Below, in pieces: positions 25,776 to 38,400 of a stretch of 64,000 nt of DNA. The DNA lies in assembly GCA_033675545.1 (NCBI GenBank), contig JAWDGP010005685.1:158501-222500 (forward strand), read 5' to 3'. Origin of the DNA: Elysia crispata (Eukaryota; Mollusca; Gastropoda; Plakobranchidae). A model generated the notes under the pieces. The model saw only the letters and a program-made list of their open reading frames with translations, was not told the origin of the DNA and ran no database searches. Positions within the stretch are counted from its first letter, which is position 1; each line of letters opens with the position of its first letter. The translations under genes and the position numbers were made by a program.

Positions 25776-26249
25776 ATCCACTCAAATTCACTGAATTTTT
25801 AAAGGGACGGTGATATCTGTAACTCGGAAAGAAAACAAGTACATGTATAGTATATGAAGATATTTACACATATCTGACACTAAATGATCTACAAAACACG
25901 TTCCAAGTTTGTTGACTATATATGTTTGCGAAATTGAGTTCATAGAAAGAAAGAATCGAGAGTAGTTCTTCCTGCGGTGCACACAACCTGCATGGACAAA
26001 TTATCTAATTTAATTAAGAAAAAATATGTAAATATGAGGTTAGAAATCCACAAGATCAATTTGTAATACACAAAGTGTAGACTATGCTTAATTTTATTTT
26101 AAGTGGAAAATTAAAAATATGCAAATGCATTGTTTACAAACATATTGCTTTTACCTGTTGAAACACTTTAGAAAAAGCAGCAGGGTGAATCGATTTCTTT
26201 TACCACAAAAGTTATAGTCTGATCGCTGGTCCTGAATTGCACTATGTTG

Positions 26250-26648
26250 TTATGGGCCTTCCTCGAAAATTATTCCTTTAGGAATAAAAAAAAAAAAAAA
26301 GCAATTCCCGTTTTTGTCAACGCTAGGTAGCCAATTGAGTGCTCGACAAAAGAAAGTGCACGCAAGAAAATCACGGAACCAGGTTTGCCTGCTGGTATGC
26401 GATAGACGTCTTTGTTGATAACTACTGTTGGCAGTATTATTATGGCCTTCCTCGAAATTTATCATCTTTAGCAATTAAAAAAAAAAAGCAATTCCCATGG
26501 GCAAATCACTGTGTTTAAGTTTGCCTGCTGGTATGCGATAGACGTCTTTGTTGATAACTACTGTTGGCAGTATTATTATGGCCTTCCTCGAAATTTATCA
26601 TCTTTAGCAATTAAAAAAAAAAAGCAATTCCCATGGGCAAATCACTGT
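26250..26648. repeat. 136-bp tandem duplication with a diverged third copy
   Basis: TTTGCCTGCTGGTATGCGAT starts at 26384 and again at 26520, giving two nearly identical 136-bp copies, each ending GCAATTCCCATGGGCAAATC. A more diverged copy of the second half (cttcctcgaaa, poly-A, gcaattccc) lies at 26255-26310. Non-coding. Confidence 0.9.
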
Positions 26649-28759
26649 AAAGTGTTCTTTTCAACTTGATCTGAAATTGAAAGATACTTTTGGGACGGAT
26701 GAATTTATGTCACTTGTTATCAATGATCTATACAATCATGTACATTTGACTAATGTGTGTTTATATAAATTACATGTATAAATCTGAGTAAAGTCAGAGG
26801 GTGGAGTAGTTGCTTTCTCTCTATTAAATACATGCACGCACCAAGAGAGACTCTCAGACCTAATATGAATCTGTACAGTATTGGCTAAGAAAAAATAGCA
26901 CTAAAAGAATTAGTGGATAACACTTCATATTTGGGTGACTTGAGCTGAGATTAGAGAGAATCACCTCTAATACCGGCAAACAGCAATAATTCTGTTCTTT
27001 CCCCATCTCTTTATTACAGGCCCTTTTATTTCTAAACAATTTATCATTCAGAATTCATGTACATTGTGAAGAAATACATATTGGCTGCATTTCTTTATCT
27101 TTCCTTCATGTACATATATATAAAATTGTAATAAAATTAAAAGGATTGACTCTGGCAATGGTGACCAAGATACTAGTAATATCCCTACTCAATACTCGTC
27201 CTAACCCTTATTTAGAGCTATTTTGTGAGCCCTTCCACAGATCCAATCATGCTTACATATATATCATGATCTGTCTTTCTCCCTCCTATAAATCTCAGGT
27301 ACTGTTTAGTATTAGTCGCACAAAGGAGAGGTCTGTAACTTGGACATGCTTACATGTATGTAGTGATGACTTACTATACTAAAGCATGCAGTCATGATAC
27401 ATTCAACCTAGCAAACTGCAGGCCCACCAAACACTCCTTTGCCCCTTCTCTCTCTCTCTCTCTGATCTTTTCATGTCTGGTGCCCAGATAGTGCAAATAG
27501 GTCTATTCTTTAGTGCTCAGGTCATCAACTAGCTTTTAGATGACTAGTTACAGAAATTGAGACAGTGTACAAGGCTGGAATATCATGCCTTGTCTAATCC
27601 TATTTCTTCAATTACTTATGGTAAGATCTAACTGTATGTCCATTACAGTATAATAAGAGCACTTTTTTTTCAACAAAGGCATTGAAGAGGAAAATTTTGT
27701 GGATTCAAAAAAGACAAGTATTACTATTAATGGTAAAAGGGGGAGTTCTCATTATATCAAGACGTGTTATAACTGGAGATAAGGATTTTCCAAAATTAAC
27801 TTCATATAACTAATCTTGTTCCCCTTTCATATGAAGGAATATGCCTATAATATCACTTGAGATAACAAATTAAGAGAATGACTAGACCAGCTATGACAAT
27901 CTATGAATCTCGTTAGGGTCTTTCCCTTTAAGAAACATATTTAAGTATAAATACATCTTGCCTTAGAGTGGAAACATAGTCCTAAAACGCAATCATTCAT
28001 ACAATGAACAGACAATATTGCAGAATCTGTATTGTCTTTAAATAAAAAGATTATGAATAATGCAATGAATTAAAAAAAATTGTGCAAAATGTATGTCAAG
28101 ACGATTAATCTCACTTTTGTAACAGATTGAATATGCAGGCTTTTGATCTCAACCTTAGAAACAGGTGCATTTTTTCATGGCACGTCTTCTCGACAAACAA
28201 TGAATATAAACATAACCTCAACAAACAATAAATTATAACAAGGAAATCACATTTTACAATTCGTCATTTTCATGTAATTTATTCATCATCTCATAAAGAA
28301 AAGAAACAAACATAAAAATCATGATTATACTTTTCATTTAAAATTTTTATTTACAACAAAGAATGAAAGAGGCTAGTTTGCATCATTTGCAAACCATGCC
28401 CATTTCTTTTTCATAACAAGAAGACACAATTTTTCTATACATAATGTCACATAATTAATCACAGGCTATTTTTCAAATTATCATTATTGTGATAAATGTT
28501 ACAAAGAGGCAACAAATAATACAACTGAGTCCTACTAACTTAAGTCATAACAAATTGATTTTTATTTAACTTGAATCTACTTCAGTCCAAAGATATGGAT
28601 AGTTGATTAATATTCTGTACTAAATTTAGATCCAATTTCTACTAACTCAATCACTTATAATTCTGAAGCAGTTAAGCCAACTGCTCTGTAAACAAAAATG
28701 AGAAGAAAATATTTCGGAGAAATAACTTAGACTAAAGTCTACTTTAGCTAAAGCATGAA

Positions 28760-28815
28760 TAGTAATAATAACAACAACAACAGCAACCATAATAATAATA
28801 ATAATAATAATAAAT
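28760..28815. repeat. (AAT/AAC)n microsatellite
   Basis: Runs of aataat and aacaac units upstream of a pure AAT stretch, in the EIF2A 3' flank. Confidence 0.85.
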
Positions 28816-29494
28816 AGTAAAAAAAATGATAAGAAAAAAAACCTCCTTACATGATTACATTAAACTCAAGTTAGTGATACTCTGTACACCCTCTGGAAAA
28901 TTAAAGTGAAAAACAAGGAGGCCGTTGAATTAAAATATAAATGAAAAAAAGAGACAATATGTACAAGGATACAGAAACAACACTTAAATAAAAACCTAAA
29001 TGTTTTTTTCTTGCAACCATACCCACACATAATTCAACTAATGCCATAATTATTATCGTACATTCCAATATGAAAGATAATTCATTCAAACATTCAGCAA
29101 GTTTAAACCTTTAGTTGTTGACCTAAACATCTATATCTTGACTGTTCTCAACCATCTTAATCCTCCGTAAAGGATTGTGTGGTACAGATCTCTTTAAGCA
29201 GTCCAAAAAATGTTCTTCAGTATAGGCAGTAGGATCTCAACAAAAATACTTCTGGCCTTCATTAATAGCTGTTGAGAATATTTCATTTCCTTGCTAAACA
29301 ATATCAGACGTGTACTTTTGAATTGAATAACATTATCCACGTTATTGGGTTTCTTCCTCACATATCTTAATTGTTTAATGCAGATATTTATATACTTTTG
29401 AGGTTTACAGATTTCATATTCATCCTGCAATGGGTTAAATTATTATACTTTTGGATCATTCTGACTAAGTCCGGGAAGGCCACACTCCTCATCA

Positions 29495-32400
29495 TTAAAT
29501 CTCTAAGCTTTTTATCTCCTCTAACAAAGAGTCAAGTGTCTTGATTTTGTCGAGCTGTGGAAGAAATAAAATAAAAGATATCTCTAAATAAGGGAAGAAT
29601 ACTTTGAAACAATGTAGGTGAGAAGCTGAAGTAAAAATATATGAAAGGACTTCTAGTCATGACTCCTCTTTCAGTATTACTATTTTCTAAATCTGACTTA
29701 AGGCCTCACCACATTACAAACACATGCAAATTGTTGGTTAGTTGAGAAATGAAAAAGGGGAGATACACTTAATGAGTATAGAGCGAAAACCCAAAGGCCA
29801 CACTATGTAAACATTTAAATGAGAGGCATTCAATGATTTGTTTTTGCCCTGAGCTCACCTGGTTTTTCTCCATGGTCTTCCCTGCTGCTTGTTGCTCTCT
29901 CAGCTTCTCAATCTGCTGCACTTTCTGGCAATGTAAAAGATGAGAGGAAAGGTCTCAGGACAAATCAAATATATTCCTGTCCTACATTGTTTGTCAACAA
30001 AACTTATCTGGACTTATTTGTCTGCAATGGGACTAAGACTGCAGCATACAAGTCTCACAAGGACTACTAACATTATCATTTTTACTGCTGCATAAGACTA
30101 CAGTTATGATAGTATTAAATAAAACTGAAAGATTGGCATATCTTTATGATGTACACGATTTTCCGTTTTTTGTTTTTTTTTTAATTTCAATATAAAAAAA
30201 AGCATTGTAAAAACGTTCTTTACGTTTACCATAGTTTGTTGTTTCCTTTCAATCTTGGCTTTTATCATGCTATGTCCATTTAAGTGTAAAAACAAGGAAC
30301 TTGATATAATAAGCGCATATATGGATGTAAAAAGAAAAACAACAGTTCACCTCTAAATTTTGACACAAGAAAAAACCACAAAACTTATCCTGCAAATACA
30401 AAAGGATCAAACAGCTCTGCATTCAAAAAGTTTGCATATGCAAAAAAGTACTGCTAATTTCAAACCTTTCTAAGATTCCTCAGCTTCTTGTCTTTCTCTG
30501 GGTCACCTGTGCTCTCAACTTTGACCTCTGAGGTTGAAGTGTAGCTGCTTGTTGCTTGTTCCGATGGTATTGCACTTGCACCTTCACTCTGGTTTCGAAA
30601 ACAAATGCCAAAAATATTTTTAATTTGGGATAAAAGCATAAAACAAAATTAAAATACAAGTTAAGATGAACAATTTTTTGTACATTGCTATATGCACTGA
30701 AAGCTCAAAGCACTTTAAAAGTGAGGTGAAGGGCCACTATTCACCATTACAACTATCTTAAAGCACCTGAGGGTATTGCAGAACAGCAACCTTTTCCCTT
30801 TTCTAAATGCCTCAAAGTGTCTACATTTAGACCAAAAAAATTACTTAATGCTGTCTATTTAAAGGTCTAGCTAACTTCCATAACCTTGAAACCCTAGTTT
30901 TCACTAAGATTTTTTCTTCTTTAGAAACAACGAAGGCTAAATAAAAAATCTACAAAGATGTAAAAGGACGACAGAATAGAATACATTGTATAGTAAAAGA
31001 GAACTTTTGAGGACAGATTTTTATTTCTAACAGCTGTGAGAATTTTAATGGTTGACAATTAATGGAAACAGCTTACTTTCATTATCTTGCTATTTTCACA
31101 GGTTACAGCTGACTTGAACATTTTTTTTATGACATAATAAAAAAAATGTGCAATACTGACAAGATCTTCAGGAGAAAAAAAAGGGAAGAAAATGAACCAA
31201 TTAAAAAAAACAACACAGAAGCAATCCACATGCAGTGAATTACTGTCTCACCTCGTGGGCTGCTGCTCTAGCTTTTCGTGCATCCCTTTTCTTTTTGTTT
31301 TTGCTGGGAGCCTTGTCGGAATCCTTTGCATTGGAAGGAGGTTCATATTCCTGCAAAGGCTTCTGCACGGGAGGAGGAGCACCAGGTGTTCCACGGGCGT
31401 GTGGGGGGCGGTAAGCTCCAGCCTTGGCTGTGAGACAAATTAGAATATATTCTAAATAACCACATAATATAAGATTAAACAAACATTGAAAGATTTTTGT
31501 CTTGCAAATCAGTCTTCTTGAAAGATACAATGCCAGGCAAAATATTAACAGGAAAGCAAGTTTAAACTAATATAGTTTGAAAATTCACTCCCATTGCGCT
31601 GGGAAACATCTATACAAAAAAGACCCACAGAAAAACACCCTTAAACTGTCTGAGAATATAAACATTTGAAAGCATTCCCTTTTGTTTTTACCAAGCTTTC
31701 TACCTTGCCATTAACGCATCTACTTCAAAGACAAAAGTTAATAAGACAAACCCTTCTCCAAATTCCTCCTCCCTACATCAAGATGGATGATGATCACTTA
31801 TGTTTAAAAAATATGCTGAGGTGCCTACAAGCTTTACAGAAATGGATGATAAAATGAGTTATTTAAAAGTATATGCGACAAAAAATGAAATATAAACTAT
31901 TGAAAGGCAAAAAAAAATTATAGATGTGATCCATTAGTCATCTACTCAAATCTGATAAGTAGGTTTGGGCTATATGTTAGTGGTTCAAATGTCATCTAAC
32001 CAGCCCTATCTTTTGGCTTGTCAAGAGCCTTTCAGTCTCTATGACTATGGAGTTTAATATAGAGTTACAAGCCATTGCAGTCCCGTGCTACACTTACCAC
32101 TTGTTTTAAAACAGGCGAACTATCGGTCCGAAACAAAATACATCTGATAGTGATAAACAAAATGACAACTTAAATAATTTACTTTGTTTCTGTATTCAAT
32201 GGCAGTCTTTACTATTCACCTTTGGGCTGCTCCACAGCAGCATCTGAAGCTACTGGTTTCGTGCTTATACTGAACTTTGGTGCTTGATCTAGAGGCTGTG
32301 GCCGCCAGTGGACCTCCCACAGCTCGGCATGAGCTTCTGTAAACTTCTGCAGCATCAGAGTGCCAGTGTAGTGCCAAATGCGGTAGCTGGAGGAAGGAAG

Positions 32401-35400
32401 ATAAAGGATATTAAGAAAAGATAACTATGGGTGAAGAACTTCAAATACTTCTCTCACAGATAGAACCAGAGCTTGAATAAAAAAAATCCATGATTTTTCC
32501 AACTTTGACTAATGGTAATGCATTGTGCTGTAATTTTATCTATTGACTTCCTCACTCTTTGTAGGTGTGTACTTTTTGGGTAGTGGATCAACTTAGATCT
32601 ATATGTACATTGTTTTATTTAGTTGTATATTTATTTGTACTTCAAGCCAAAGAATTTACGTCTTGTTTGTTGAACATAGTTTGCACTGTGAGAAAAGTAT
32701 CCTTGAGCGTGTGTGGTTTAGATTCTTCTGGAATCTTCCAGATAGTCCTAGCATAATGATGATTTCGTCACTCCTTGTTTATCTTTATTCTTATTGGTTG
32801 CCATTTTATAGCGCATTAATCATTATGTGTACCAAGAACGTTCTTGTATGAATTATATAATTCCATTTCTAGATAGTTCAATGAGATCAAGTATAAATAA
32901 GAATTGAAATTGTGTCAAGTCAGTCAACTTTCTGTGAGCAGTGAGTCAATGTATGGTGATTATTGAGTCAATCTCTTGACAATCAGCCATAGGTCAGCAC
33001 TGTGTTGGATTCAACAGTTTGCAGCTAATTTTTACAAGCAGACTTCAGACTTATTTACTACGGACGAGTTGAGTGATTGGCTGTGTATATTTTCATACCC
33101 CTAAACAAACAGAGCCAAACAGATCCCAAAATCTGTTACACAAATGAACCGCCCAAAGTAAGCATACTTCTAATGGACACACACACTCAAGTTAAACCAG
33201 GCTTCTGTTCTAAACTTCGTAACTGTTGCAAGCAGGAATTAATGCAGTTCAAATAATGAAAACATAACTGCCAAATTTTGAAAAGGCAAATAGAAGAGAT
33301 TTTTAGAGTGATAAATTTAGTCGCTGCAAACCTAATAGATGATGCAGCCTATGTACATTAATCAAAACACAAGCTTAATGAAACGTTTACAAACTTAAGC
33401 TGTTACTTGTTGGTTATTGTAATTGCAGCTATGTGGAAAGGAAAGGTGTAAGCCTACTGACTTCTAAATTTAACCATAGCTTTTTAAATTAATTAAAGGC
33501 AGGACTTTGCTCATCTTTAATTTTGTGATCGTTAACCCCCTCCTCCCCTAAAAAAACTCCCCAGAGATATAGTAAAATCGAGGTTTCATTTTTTAGCAGG
33601 AATTATTGAAAAAAAAAAAACAGATAAAAAAGGAACTCTGGATCCACTGTCTTACTAAAATGAAAAAAAAATCACCACCAGATCAACATGTAGTTGGCAG
33701 CATTGGTAAGACTTTATTAGACTCATTTTCCCTGGAACAACATTTCTATTCCAAATGGGAATAAAACTTAAAAATTTCAACTAGAAAATGTTCTAACAAA
33801 TTTGTGCTCCAGTGATTTAATGGTCTGGCTTATACAGTCTGGGCTTCAGTTTATTCCACAGTTGTGATTTAAGCCACGGTCCTATAAACTCACCCATTGC
33901 CCACCCTGAGTCTTGGAGCTGTGGTACAGGTGAGGAGATGCTGGCCATCAGGGCACCACTCAAAGTGGGTTGTGTCTGCTGCCTGGGTCTGTGCAAGCTG
34001 TCTCCTCTGCTTCAAATCCCAGAACTCTAGGTTTCCTGCAAGGTTGCCGAAACCAGCTAGGCAGAGCAGTGATGCTAGTTTAAGGACAAACACTTGAGTT
34101 ACTAACATAAAGCTTTCTGAATAGGCACATTTTCTCTCAAAGTGCAGGGAAAAGACTTGAGTTTATATGCTGAGAAACATCACAGCAATTCTAAGTATCA
34201 AATAGCTATTTTCTTTTTTCTTCACAATACAATACCATCATTATGTCTCACTCTATGCTTAGCCTTCTTCTTGAGCAGAATGACTTGTCTACTGCAAATT
34301 AGATTGTCATTTACTGAAATGACATCTTTGCAAAGATAAGGCCAAAACATCAGAATCATTCAACTAAAGTAAAAATTTCAGAAATGGAGTGATACATGCA
34401 AGAAAGAAAACTAGCTTACAAATGATAACCCATCCACTAAATAAAAATAGAGATCAGCCTTAAAATTCATTTCCTGATGTACCTGCAATTATAAAGAGCC
34501 ATAGACTAAGATTAATCTAACTTTTATCAAAATGTGGCACTAGATAAAAAAGTACAAGCAAATAGTTTATTAAATGAAAAAAGAGAAAAAGAATTGTACT
34601 GTACAAAATAGAGAAACACAAGTCAAAGGATATCCGTTCCTTGTGGATTAACACTGCAAATGTTCCTTGGCCCTGTACCAAAGTCAAAGACTGGTTCACA
34701 TTTCAGGTTGTAGATTGTGCTTTTTGCAGGCATATCTGACCATAATTTAAGGAATGCCACACAGAATTAGTTTTCTCAATAAAATACATGATTTTACCTT
34801 CGAGCTCAAAAAGATTCTTAAACACAGCAACATAAGGCAGCGTTTTGACGTACAGTCTTTTGATTCAAGGAAAATACATCTGAAATAATCTAAATGGAAA
34901 AGCTGATATCCAGATTCTTTTTCTGAGAGAGTAAAAATGCATGGTCCAATACAAGACATCTTTTTTTCCATGTTAACTGAGACTTAAACTTTCATTTCTA
35001 TAGATTTTTGCTCTTTTAATTAAATTTTTTTTTACCAAGTTCTTAGCTTAGCTGTATTTAAAAATTCAATGAAGAGAAAATTACAAGTGCGAATAAAAAG
35101 GTATATTTCATACCCCAAAATTGAAAATAAGTTACATCAAGGTAAAAGGTGAATGTTTTTATTTAGGAGTTAATTTACCAAGCAATAATGCATGCCTTTG
35201 AATACTCTGACAGTTGTTTGCCCAAGAGGAGGTGTTATTTGATATGTCCGAGTGTAATTAAACCATACTTAAAATAATAAAGTGAAAAAATCTACAGTCG
35301 AGTCTGGTTACTTCGAAGTCATTGGGATAAAAAAAGGACTTTGAATTATCCGAAATTTGAATTATCAGGATATATAGAGAAAAGAGAGTAAAAAAAATGT

Positions 35401-38400
35401 GGGTGACAGATCAGTAATGTACTCGGGTGTGCAGGGATTCACACCTGGTCTCTGGAACTAACCCCTTTCCCTTTCCTTCTCTTACTCCTAGTCTTATTGC
35501 AGACTCTTGCCTGTAACATAAGTGGTCGGAACTTACACCACATACCCACACCAGAATTGCTAGCCACACGAGCATAGCAAAACTTTCTTGGTTTTACAAG
35601 CTAAGAAAACTGCTTTCAGAATCGGAAAAACCGGTCAAGATGGCTTTGAATTAACTGGATCCTTCTTTCCAACTTTGAACTAACCGATATTTTTTAATAC
35701 AGCTTAAAGGGAGAAATATTTGCTAAAATTGATCGATTTTGAAATATCCAAAAATTTGAACTATCCAGATTCGAATTACTAGGACTTGACTGTAATTAAA
35801 AAGGATTTATGATACTTTAAAGGAAGTAAGACCATGAAGTCTATACAACATGAATTTAAATGCCAAAGGATACAACCATGAATGAGGATAAACTCTGTTT
35901 GATTGGGCAGCCACTCAACATGGTAGATAGCACCCTGCTTCTCTGAGAAAACAAGTTTGACAAAATTGTCATATTAGCATAAAAAATCAATCAAGTTTTC
36001 CTACATCTAAAATGTCCTGCCTCTAAATTCATAAGATAGCAAAAATAACATTTTGATAACCAGAAATGTATGATGAACTTTAACGAGTCAAAATTACAGA
36101 CTCCAAATAAATTCAAAAGAAAAATAAATTGGAGTATTTGTTTTTCTAGGGCATGAAGTAAATAAGACTTCATGTGGTGATTGTCATTGATATGTAGGGA
36201 AAACCTGACATTCATATGCACCAACTGCTAAGAAAATAGAATAGAGTTAACTATGAAAATATATACCCTACTGTTAAATTGATAGGCACTTGGTCTTCGT
36301 CATGGAATTACATTTCCAGAATAAAAAAAAAATCACAGAAAAAACAAAGAAAGAAAATTCAAAAGAAAAACTGGGCATGATAAAAGCCAGCAAGGGCAAA
36401 GAAAAAAAATATATTCTAGATGAAAACAACTGATAATAACTAGTTAACTGCTCTCAGTATAACCAAAAAGTTTTTGATAAGTTAATATTAAATTTGTCTG
36501 ATGAAACTGCAAATTGTAAGATGACAAACATTTATCACACCATACAGTTTGTAAGTTCCCTATAAACTTACGCAGTGGCACCAGACAGCTATCCCCGTTG
36601 ATGTTGAGATAGTGAAGACCTTGCTCTCCATAGTAGGAGCTGTCGGAGCTCTCAGTGGATGTCAGGACGAGGAGACTGTGGCCTAGATTTGCAATAACAT
36701 ACTCATAAATTTATAATGTGTGTTTGATTTGAAGAACATTGAACATTTTTACTGTTCCCTTTCAGAGCATGTTTTTCAATTAGGTACTGTTTCACATATA
36801 GCCTATTTTTGAAAATAAACATGTCACGTGTGAATTAAAAATTTAATGTTTTATTAATCTCTATATGCCAACTATTATATCACGAGATATATTTAAACAA
36901 GATATTTGCCTTGGCAAATTTTGGTCTGTCCATATTTTTACTGCTCAAGTATTTAAATTGTATGTGTGTATCTGCCCTTTTTTTTAACACCTCCCTATTT
37001 GAAATGCTTTGCATTTGAAATTTTTTACAAAATATTTTAATCTCAATATAGCTAACACATACTAGGTAGCACTGATGTCATAAAAAGTATCCTTCTTTCT
37101 TTCTGCAAAGATTCTTCTCTTTCATAGAGAATTTTAATATGAGTATGACTGTATTGATTTTTAACAGTGCTTTGTGGATGATTTGATGTGAAAAGCTATG
37201 GACCATACATGCGAAAAGCGATGTGTGAATGAATTTATTGGTGTGATAATAAGAATAATAATAGTAATAATAATAATGATAATGATGATAATGATAATGA
37301 CAATACTACTACTACTACTAATACTACTAATAATAATAATAACAACAATAATAATAATAAAAATAAAAATATTAATATCTCACGTAAGTATAAACACTTA
37401 AAATTTCATTAGTTATTGGCACAATCATGCATGGCGTGAACATATGGATCTAGCCAGAAAAATTTAACCTGTTTTATTCCAAAAAAAGTTGATGCGATCT
37501 GCCTTGAAAAAGCTTTTAGTGGCCACTGCAGCTTGGAGACCTGACAAGTGTGGGTAGCGATAAATGCGGACAAAAGAGGGCTGACCCTGTTGAATTATAC
37601 AATATGCAATCAACAAACATAAAATGGCAGAAGAAAAAATTTTTTGGAAAGTTTTCTGAATGAGACATAAGAACATTTTATTATCATATGCAATTATTCA
37701 GTAATCACAAAGTCTGGTTCCTAAATAGGATAAAGTGTAATATAAAAACATTAAATTCTCCATTAAGCCTGCTAGAAAATGAGTTGAAAGTTCACTTCAA
37801 ATCTTCATCACGTTACTTGGTTTTTAAGTCATATTTTTTTTCTAATAACCTTTGGCAACATTAGATTTATAACTTAATGGCCCTTCCCTGTGCAAACTTA
37901 TAATTCTTGGAATAAAAAGAAGAGGAAAGAAACCAAGATTATGAACTTTTTTCATTATTAAAGTATATTGAACTCATACTGATAAAAAGCTTTTTTTAAA
38001 TGTATTTGGGAAGTAAAGTAGAGTGACTAACCTTAGATCCTGGCACATATGCAGCAATGCTGTAGGGAGATGAACCTTTGGCCAAACTAAAGGCAGAAAC
38101 TTTCTGAAGATGCAGTTTATTGGCCACTTGATCTGAAATATCAGGAAGAGAGATGAATAAATAAGAATCTGGGGATGACATATATCGCGTAAATGAAGGA
38201 GCAGTGCTGGGTCAGATCTGAAAAATTAAACAACAATCCAGTAATTCAATAATTTCAGAGGAATTTTTCGATGGTGAACTAATGAATCAAGACCACAATG
38301 TTTTTGTAGTTGAATGCTAAACTTTTACATGCTTTGACTGTGAGCTGTCCTATTCAATATTTTACCATCCTTTCGTGAACATGTACATACACACACCTTC

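Larger units (their letters stand above)
25525..29494. other. Intergenic DNA between MED4 and EIF2A
   Basis: This holds the MED4 promoter side (near 25525-25800, with the GA repeat), a 136-bp tandem duplication (26250-26650), a short CT run near 27450, an AAT/AAC microsatellite (28760-28815) and the EIF2A 3' flank. TTTATT strings near 28347 and 28561 could be AATAAA signals for EIF2A. No gene is seen. Confidence 0.5.

Noticed and set aside
29430..29500. ATGATGA string after the EIF2A stop resembling a C box
   Set aside because: No proper D box or terminal stem was found, so a snoRNA call is not supported.
32400..32415. ATATCCTTT on the minus strand near the EIF2A exon 13 acceptor
   Set aside because: Not adjacent to coding sequence; the intron is explained by gtgagt and ccag ends.
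37198..37401. Ile/Met-rich open frame
   Set aside because: Reading of an AAT/GAT microsatellite within EIF2A intron 8.
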